Source of the DNA: an uncultured Draconibacterium sp.
GTDB taxonomy: Bacteria > Bacteroidota > Bacteroidia > Bacteroidales > Prolixibacteraceae
Reading direction: 5' to 3'
NCBI RefSeq assembly: GCF_913063105.1
Contig: NZ_CAJXYQ010000019.1
Span: 33,095-97,094, forward strand
DNA length: 64,000 bases
How positions within the stretch are numbered: position 1 is the first letter of the stretch; every line of letters begins with the position of its first letter. The notes beneath the pieces are model-generated. The model ran no database searches and had not been told where the DNA came from. It saw only the letters and a list, made by a program, of their open reading frames with translations. The position numbers and the translations under genes are program-made. Shown here piece after piece: positions 58,662-64,000 of the stretch.

Positions 58662-59426
58662 ATGCGACAAACTATCAGCTATCTGTTGTTAATAACTTGC
58701 ACTTTATTCATCATTTCATGTAAAACGCCGATTGTTCAAAAAAGTTATGAAATAAGCAATATTTCGGTGTCAGAGGAAATTGGCGGCATTGATAGCACTA
58801 TTGTAAAGCTTTACGCACCGTACAAAAAAATTCTCGAAAAAGACATGAATCGTGTTATAGCCACCTCGGAAACAGAATTAAGAAAAGGCAAACCGGAAAG
58901 TTTACTAACCAATTTTCTGGGAGATGTTTTGCTGGAGCAGGGGGCTAAAGTGGCTAAAAATGAACAATTAGAGGTTGAGCCCTCTGTTTCGTTTTTTAAT
59001 TACGGAGGAATTCGATCGGGTTTGCCTGCCGGAGAAATTACCGTTGGTAATATTTTTGAACTTATGCCTTTTGAGAATCAAATGGTTTTTTTACTACTCG
59101 AAGGCGAACAAATGCACAAATTTCTGCATTATATAGCTAAAGGTGGTGGTGGTAGTGTTAGTGGAGTGCAAATGAAAATTGCAAACGAACAGGCTACCAA
59201 CGTTAAAATAGGAGGAGAGAAATTGGACTATAATAAAAGCTATTGGCTGGTAACCAACGACTATGTTGCAGCAGGTGGCGACGGACTAGAATCGCTGCAA
59301 CAGAACCTTGGTTTTATTAACAGCGAAGTAAAAATTCGGGATGTAATTATTGACTATTTGGAAGAACATACAGCGGCCAATAAAAATGTTACACCGAAAC
59401 TGGATGGGAGAATCAGTTATGAATAG
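58662..59426 (+). CDS. 5'-nucleotidase C-terminal-domain lipoprotein
   Basis: A 254-aa lipoprotein (TLFIISCKTP, Cys near 20) made solely of the UshA-type C-terminal domain: NFLGDVLLEQG, FFNYGGIRSGLPAGEITVGNIFELMPFENQM and DYVAAGGDGLESL. In full UshA this domain binds the nucleoside and follows the phosphoesterase domain. Here the two are separate genes in reverse order: the metallophosphoesterase begins eight bases before this gene's stop. Together they could form one periplasmic nucleotidase (inference). Confidence 0.85.
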   Translation: MRQTISYLLLITCTLFIISCKTPIVQKSYEISNISVSEEIGGIDSTIVKLYAPYKKILEKDMNRVIATSETELRKGKPESLLTNFLGDVLLEQGAKVAKNEQLEVEPSVSFFNYGGIRSGLPAGEITVGNIFELMPFENQMVFLLLEGEQMHKFLHYIAKGGGGSVSGVQMKIANEQATNVKIGGEKLDYNKSYWLVTNDYVAAGGDGLESLQQNLGFINSEVKIRDVIIDYLEEHTAANKNVTPKLDGRISYE

Positions 59427-60327
59427 AAGACGGTTTATTAAAAATATAGCGGCAGGAACCGCAGGTATTAGCCTTGGTGCAGTACCTTACGATCTTTTTG
59501 CCCACGACGATTTTACCAGCATCTCTATTTTGCACACCAACGATATTCATTGCCACATTGAACCATTTACCGGAACCAGTGAGCGTTACCAGAATAAAGG
59601 AGGACTGGCCCGAATTGCCCGCTTAGCTTCCATTCAAAAGCAAAAAAATCCGAATACCTTGCTGCTCGATGCCGGAGATATGTTTCAGGGTACCCCGTAT
59701 TTTAATTACTTTAAAGGAGAGCTAATGCTTAAAGTAATGAGCCAGGCAGGTTACGATGCAGGAACAATTGGTAATCACGAATTTGATAATGGCCTTGAAG
59801 GGATTAAAGATCCGCTGCCAAATGCCGGATTTCCGATAATTAGTTCGAATTACGATTTTTCGGATACTATTTTGAAAGGCAGTTTCCCGCGCTACAAAAT
59901 TTTCAGAAAGTCAGGAATAAAGATTGGCCTTTATGGTATTGGTATTGAACTTAATAATCTCGTTGGAAAGAAAAACTACGGAGAAACCGTATACAACAAT
60001 CCCTTAGAAGTGGCCCGGGAAATGGAATCTTTTCTGAAAAACGATAAAAAATGTGATTTGGTTATTTGCCTTTCGCACCTGGGCTTACGTTATCGCGATA
60101 ATAAAGTAAGTGATATGGATTTGGCCGCAAACACCTCGTTTACCGATTTAATTATCGGCGGACATACCCACACCTATTTGGAAAAACCGCTGGAAGAAAA
60201 GAATAAGCTTGGAAATCCCGTTATAATTAACCAGGCCTGGTGGGGGGGGCTCGTTGTTGGAAAAATTGATTTTGTTTTCGAAAAATCCAAAAACAATAAA
60301 AAGGCAGTTTACGCTGATTTGCTTTAA
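59419..60327 (+). CDS. Metallophosphoesterase (UshA N-terminal type) with Tat signal
   Basis: A 302-aa protein starting at ATG 59419 (MNRRRFIKNIAAGTAGISLG), a twin-arginine signal. The binuclear metal site is complete: LHTNDIHCHIEP, LDAGDMFQG, IGNHEFDNG, CLSHLG, and GGHTHTYL. No C-terminal nucleotidase domain is attached; that domain is encoded by the preceding gene, which overlaps by eight bases. Predicted to remove phosphate from nucleotides in the periplasm. Confidence 0.88.
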   Translation: MNRRRFIKNIAAGTAGISLGAVPYDLFAHDDFTSISILHTNDIHCHIEPFTGTSERYQNKGGLARIARLASIQKQKNPNTLLLDAGDMFQGTPYFNYFKGELMLKVMSQAGYDAGTIGNHEFDNGLEGIKDPLPNAGFPIISSNYDFSDTILKGSFPRYKIFRKSGIKIGLYGIGIELNNLVGKKNYGETVYNNPLEVAREMESFLKNDKKCDLVICLSHLGLRYRDNKVSDMDLAANTSFTDLIIGGHTHTYLEKPLEEKNKLGNPVIINQAWWGGLVVGKIDFVFEKSKNNKKAVYADLL

Positions 60328-60339
60328 ATACCAGCGGCT

Positions 60340-61929
60340 ATGAAACGGTTTCACCGGTGTATACTTTCTGTAAGCAGTGGCGTGCTTCTTAGTTTGCCCT
60401 GGCTGGGTTTCCCCGGATGGATGCTTTTTTTTGCTTTTGTTCCCCTGCTTTATCTCGAGAATTACTTTGTCAAATTTAAAGCAGGTTTTCCCCCGGTTTC
60501 ATTTTGGGGGCACGTTTTTTTGTCGGCAGTAATCTGGAATGTGCTGGCTTCGTGGTGGATGACAAAGGTTTCGCTAGCAGGTGTTGGTGCTGCGATGGTA
60601 TTTAATGCTTTTTTAATGGCTAGTGTGTGGTGGTTGGCTCACACTATTCATCGAAAATTTTCTGCTTCGCTTGGCTACATCGCACTAATTTCTTTATGGA
60701 TAGCTTTTGAATATCTGCAATTTAACTGGGATGTTGAATGGCCCTGCTTACAGCTTGGCAGTATTTTGGCTACCAACATACAATTAATTCAGTGGTACGA
60801 GTTTACAGGAACTTTTGGGGGTACTTTGTGGATTTTATTATTAAATATATTCCTCTTCAAATTCGTAACAAATTACAGGCTTAAAAGCAGTTCTGCAAGA
60901 AAATACATTACGTTAGCAGTGTTCCTGATATTTTTAGGAGTTCCTGCTCTGCTGTCGGTTTTTATGTATCACAACTATTACGAGGAAATAGACCCCGTTA
61001 GTGTTTGCATTGTTCAACCCAATGTGGATCCGTATACCGAAAAGTTTGATTGGGAAGCCGAGCAGGTTAAACTTAATCAGTTTATTCGTTTGGCCGCAGA
61101 GCAAACCAACGGGGCAACCGACTTTATTCTCGCACCGGAAACAATTTTCGAACATCAAACATTGTGGAATATTGATGAGTTTAGATCAAATTCGTTTTTG
61201 CTGCGCCTGCAGTTATTTTTAAAGCAGTATGATAAAGCAGAAATGGTATTTGGCATTTCTTCGTATAAAGTTTATAAGGAACCAAAGGAGTACACGACAA
61301 CAGCACGTACCGCAAATGGCCTGGTGTACGACAGGTTTAATACAGCACTACAGTTGAACAAAGCCGGAGAGACGCAAATCTACCACAAATCAAAACTGGT
61401 GGCCGGTGTTGAAAAAGTGCCCTACCAGAATCTATTTTCGGGTTTAAAAAATAGTTTTATTGATATTGGAGGAACAGCTGGAACATTGGGGCGACAAAAC
61501 GAAGCTAAAAACTTTATATCAAAGTCAGGAATTTGGGTAGCTCCTGTAATTTGTTTTGAATCGGTTTTTGGCGCTTATGTTGCCAGCTATGTGCAAAAAG
61601 GAGCGCAGGTAATTTTTGTTATTACTAACGATGGCTGGTGGAAAAACTCGCGTGGTTATAAACAACATTTATTGTTTTCGCAGTTACGTGCTGTTGAAAC
61701 CCGGCGCAGTATTGCGCGCGCAGCCAATACCGGTACATCTTGTTTTATATCGCAGCGCGGCGAGGTGTTGCAAGCAACTAATTGGTGGGAAGAAGCAGTG
61801 ATTTCGGGCCAGATAAATAAAAATGAAAAACTGACTTTTTATACACTACATGGTGATTTTGTAGCACGTTTGGCAGTTTTTTGTAGCGTGTTAATAATGT
61901 TGTTAATGTTTGTAAGGAAGTTCAGGTAA
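60340..61929 (+). CDS. lnt: Apolipoprotein N-acyltransferase
   Basis: A 529-aa inner-membrane enzyme adding the third acyl chain to lipoproteins. About six N-terminal helices (10-205), a periplasmic carbon-nitrogen hydrolase domain (about 215-495) with the catalytic Glu in APETIFEH, Lys in HKSKLVAGVEKVPYQ and Cys in VICFESVFG, and a last helix (about 505-525). It is 12 bases after the phosphoesterase gene. It matches the many lipoproteins in this window. Confidence 0.9.
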   Translation: MKRFHRCILSVSSGVLLSLPWLGFPGWMLFFAFVPLLYLENYFVKFKAGFPPVSFWGHVFLSAVIWNVLASWWMTKVSLAGVGAAMVFNAFLMASVWWLAHTIHRKFSASLGYIALISLWIAFEYLQFNWDVEWPCLQLGSILATNIQLIQWYEFTGTFGGTLWILLLNIFLFKFVTNYRLKSSSARKYITLAVFLIFLGVPALLSVFMYHNYYEEIDPVSVCIVQPNVDPYTEKFDWEAEQVKLNQFIRLAAEQTNGATDFILAPETIFEHQTLWNIDEFRSNSFLLRLQLFLKQYDKAEMVFGISSYKVYKEPKEYTTTARTANGLVYDRFNTALQLNKAGETQIYHKSKLVAGVEKVPYQNLFSGLKNSFIDIGGTAGTLGRQNEAKNFISKSGIWVAPVICFESVFGAYVASYVQKGAQVIFVITNDGWWKNSRGYKQHLLFSQLRAVETRRSIARAANTGTSCFISQRGEVLQATNWWEEAVISGQINKNEKLTFYTLHGDFVARLAVFCSVLIMLLMFVRKFR

Positions 61930-62660
61930 GGACAAAAAAAATCCGCACTAATCCATTGTGTAAAACCCCTGTATAACAGGATTTGAGCGCCCGGCTGATC
62001 AAACTTCCATCGGTCCGAAGACTCATTCCGATAAACGGAACTACAAGGCCTGCTTTAGCAACCATAAAGAGCTTACTCGGTTTAATTTTTTCTGTTGAGT
62101 TTACCAATTTATAGATCAATGCGGAAAATATTTTTTCTCTCTCAATGAACTCGTTTTGTACAATTCAAATGTAGGTGTAAGCTTTGGTATTTGCAAATTT
62201 TAGGCGGCTTTTCTACACCACTTTAAGTTAATGTATTGTTGTTTAGAGTATTAAATATTCACTGATTTTTGATTTAATCAATGAAAAACAGATATTGTTT
62301 TACCGGTCATTCTTTTATGATATATAAACAGGTCGTAAATATAGGAAGTAAGCCATGTTGCCTAACTTTCGTGCACGTTTCAACAAATTATCAGTTTAGT
62401 TATTTTTTAATGTCAAAATGGAAGTTTAAGGTTTATGTGCAATAAGATGGTTTTTAGAAAATGATGTGCCTTTTATAAAAATAACGGACTACAATAGCCA
62501 ATTTATGATAGCAAATGGATGGTTAAATACAGCTACTGTAGTCGGATTGAGGGAAAATTGCTGACAGAATTTAAGGATTTTCTTATGACAAATAGGAAGC
62601 TTGGACTGGGATTGTTTTACAAATTGAGCTTAAATTCGTTCATCATATTAAAAATAGCTG
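61930..62660. other. Sparse region without a convincing gene
   Basis: AT-rich, with short frames only. A minus-strand frame ending at 61922 reads as a possible peptide of about 65-80 residues that overlaps the lnt end; I do not recognise it. There is no visible repeat, tRNA or mobile-element motif. Confidence 0.4.
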
Positions 62661-62900
62661 ATGTTAGAACTTAATCAAAACCGCTGGACTTTCTTTCACC
62701 TTCTTTGCAGATGTCCATTAGATAAATCAACAACAGATTGTCCTTTGAATAAAAGAAGAAAAGAGACTGTTCTTGATAACTATTTTTTCGCAACCAAAGA
62801 AGCTTCTGAGAATGAAATAGACCAGGTGCTGGAATACCATTGCGGGTGTTTTAACGAACGAAGAAACGAGCGCCTGTTTAAGAAGAAACATAGCGTATAA
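62661..62900 (+). CDS. 79-aa small cysteine-containing protein
   Basis: Starts ATG at 62661. Cysteines lie in LLCRCPLDKSTTDCPL and YHCGCFNERRN, with a helical middle (about 40-60). From memory, small Bacteroidota proteins with a C-P-[LF]...C ... H-x2-C-x3-R layout look similar, so I treat it as a probable gene of unknown function, possibly metal-binding. It stands alone in a sparse region. Confidence 0.5.
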   Translation: MLELNQNRWTFFHLLCRCPLDKSTTDCPLNKRRKETVLDNYFFATKEASENEIDQVLEYHCGCFNERRNERLFKKKHSV

Positions 62901-63033
62901 TTAAAAATTTAATTTTATTACATCTGCAAACCAGCTGTGTAATAATGGTTTTTGCATGTTTTTTTGCAAGTTATAATCATTTACGCCCCATTTAGAGCTT
63001 TATTTACCGCCCTTTCAGAACACTGTAATTCTA

Positions 63034-63041
63034 TAAGTTTG
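63034..63041 (+). promoter_or_regulatory. -7 element of the GH117-like gene promoter
   Basis: TAAGTTTG, an exact TAnnTTTG match, 28 bases before the ATG at 63070; the -33 element is weak. The region 62901-63033 is otherwise without features. Confidence 0.5.
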
Positions 63042-63069
63042 TCATCAAAGCAATAAAATTAAATCAACA

Positions 63070-64000
63070 ATGATGAAAAACTTAACTCGATTTTTATTAC
63101 TATTCATTATTCTTTATACCTCATGCACTTCAGTGAATGAAAAACCGGACTGTTCGGATAACTTCCAGGATATTTCAGATGAGATAATTGATTTTTACGG
63201 AATTACTAATCGCGATTCGCTAAGTGCTGCATCAAAACGCGCTTTACAATGGCCCATGCGAGATAACAGTTGGTTTATCGAGTATGAAGTGTTTGATTTA
63301 AAAGGAGATTTTGCCTATGAAGAAGGCGTGGTGCGTCGCGACCCCAGTTCGTTGATTAAATACGATGGAAAATATTTTTGCTGGTACTCGCGCAGTACCG
63401 GTAAAGTTGATGGTTTTGCCGGCGATATTGAAAATGAAAAAGTTTTTCCGTGGGACCGATGCGACATTTGGTATGCCACTTCGGAAGATGGAATTACCTG
63501 GGACGAACAAGGCCCGGCAGTTACCCGTGGTGAAAAAGGCGCTTACGACGACCGTTCTGTTTTTACGGTTGAAATAATGGAATGGGAGGGCAAGTATTAC
63601 TTGTGCTACCAAACCGTAAAATCGCCCTATAATGTTCGCGTTAAAAACCAGGTTGGCCTGGCATGGGCTGACTCGCCATACGGCCCGTGGACAAAATCGG
63701 ATGAACCGATTTTAAGCCCGGCAGATAACGGTATTTGGGAGGGGGAAGAAGATAACCGCCATAAAGTGATTAAGAAAGGTGATTTTGATAGTCACAAAGT
63801 TCACGACCCTTGTATTTTACCCTACAATGGCAAATTTTATTTGTACTACAAAGGCGAACAAATGGGGGAAGAAATTACCTGGGGAGGACGTCAGATTCGC
63901 CAGGGGGTTGCCATTGCCGATAATCCAAAAGGACCGTATAAAAAATCGCCTTATAACCCCATTAGCAATAGCGGACACGAAATTTGCGTGTGGAATTACA
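63070..64000 (+). CDS. GH117-like glycoside hydrolase lipoprotein (3' end outside window)
   Basis: The frame is open from ATG 63070 to the window edge (310 codons). A lipoprotein-like signal ([11 protein letters not shown], Cys19) leads to a five-bladed propeller domain matching GH117 (3,6-anhydro-alpha-L-galactosidase, neoagarobiose hydrolase). Features are [20 protein letters not shown] with D91, [21 protein letters not shown] with D246, [20 protein letters not shown] and SGHEICVW with E304. The three acids at the family's expected positions support activity. GH117 enzymes are typical of marine bacteria that use red-algal galactans such as agar or porphyran. A polysaccharide-utilisation locus may continue to the right. 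Confidence 0.8.
   Translation, partial: MMKNLTRFLLLFIILYTSCTSVNEKPDCSDNFQDISDEIIDFYGITNRDSLSAASKRALQWPMRDNSWFIEYEVFDLKGDFAYEEGVVRRDPSSLIKYDGKYFCWYSRSTGKVDGFAGDIENEKVFPWDRCDIWYATSEDGITWDEQGPAVTRGEKGAYDDRSVFTVEIMEWEGKYYLCYQTVKSPYNVRVKNQVGLAWADSPYGPWTKSDEPILSPADNGIWEGEEDNRHKVIKKGDFDSHKVHDPCILPYNGKFYLYYKGEQMGEEITWGGRQIRQGVAIADNPKGPYKKSPYNPISNSGHEICVWNY

Noticed and set aside
61922..62119. 65-aa minus-strand ORF after lnt
   Set aside because: It overlaps the lnt 3' end, begins without a good start and is not recognised; kept only as a note in the sparse-region entry.

Overview
The window looks like a chromosomal segment of a member of the Bacteroidota, most likely a marine or sediment Marinilabiliales/Prolixibacteraceae-type organism. 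The evidence is: promoters of the Bacteroidota form (TTTG or TTG, 17-21 bases, TAnnTTTG); the gliding-motility genes gldD and gldE; a type IX secretion C-terminal sorting domain on a CotH protein; a Ctc-type bL25; a DUF4924 protein; many lipoprotein signals; and, at the right edge, a GH117-like glycosidase typical of marine red-algal galactan degraders. The phylum is secure; the order is an inference. I see no rRNA, insertion sequence, prophage or CRISPR array.

Layout. 1-1910: end of a polysaccharide glycosyltransferase locus. 1917-3353: trmH, an HU gene and tRNA-Ser(UGA). 3468-9237: a tightly packed six-gene minus-strand unit (outer-membrane protein, two serine beta-lactamase-fold hydrolases, an NAD(P)-binding protein, a hexapeptide acetyltransferase, an S41 peptidase), with a TolB-like/TPR/AraC hybrid regulator upstream. 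11298-19723: a compatible-solute island. The minus-strand operon kamA-ablB-(56-aa four-cysteine protein)-(75-aa winged-helix-like protein)-SSS symporter lies head to head with the plus-strand otsAB fusion and a GH15 glucosidase. 19735-22604: MarR regulator, DNA polymerase IV, lipase-like hydrolase. 22640-29148: seven minus-strand genes mutY-ssb-gldE-gldD-PPTase-zwf-pgl. 29286-31371: IHF/HU-like protein, a 30-aa basic ribosomal-type protein, RNase G. 31400-35463: membrane-tethered LuxR regulator, DsbD, a free-standing copy of the DsbD N-terminal domain, then a seven-copy array of about 42-bp repeats. 35572-46699: M16 peptidase, cysteine hydrolase, aminotransferase, CotH/T9SS protein, HAD phosphatase, surface lipoprotein and barrel protein. 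46838-61929: mostly housekeeping (uvrB, smpB, udk, manA, engB, prs, rplY, pth, S4 protein, amidase, a split 5'-nucleotidase, lnt). 61930-64000: a 1.1-kb sparse region with one small cysteine-containing ORF, then the 5' part of the GH117-like lipoprotein.

How the genes work together. The most coherent system is the osmolyte island: KamA plus AblB would make N-epsilon-acetyl-beta-lysine, OtsAB makes trehalose, the symporter could import a solute or precursor, and the GH15 enzyme could turn over trehalose or an alpha-glucan. The two small genes between ablB and the symporter are of unknown function. The best candidates for undescribed biology are this extended ablAB operon, the six-gene envelope operon at 3468-9237, and the 42-bp repeat array with invariant cores.
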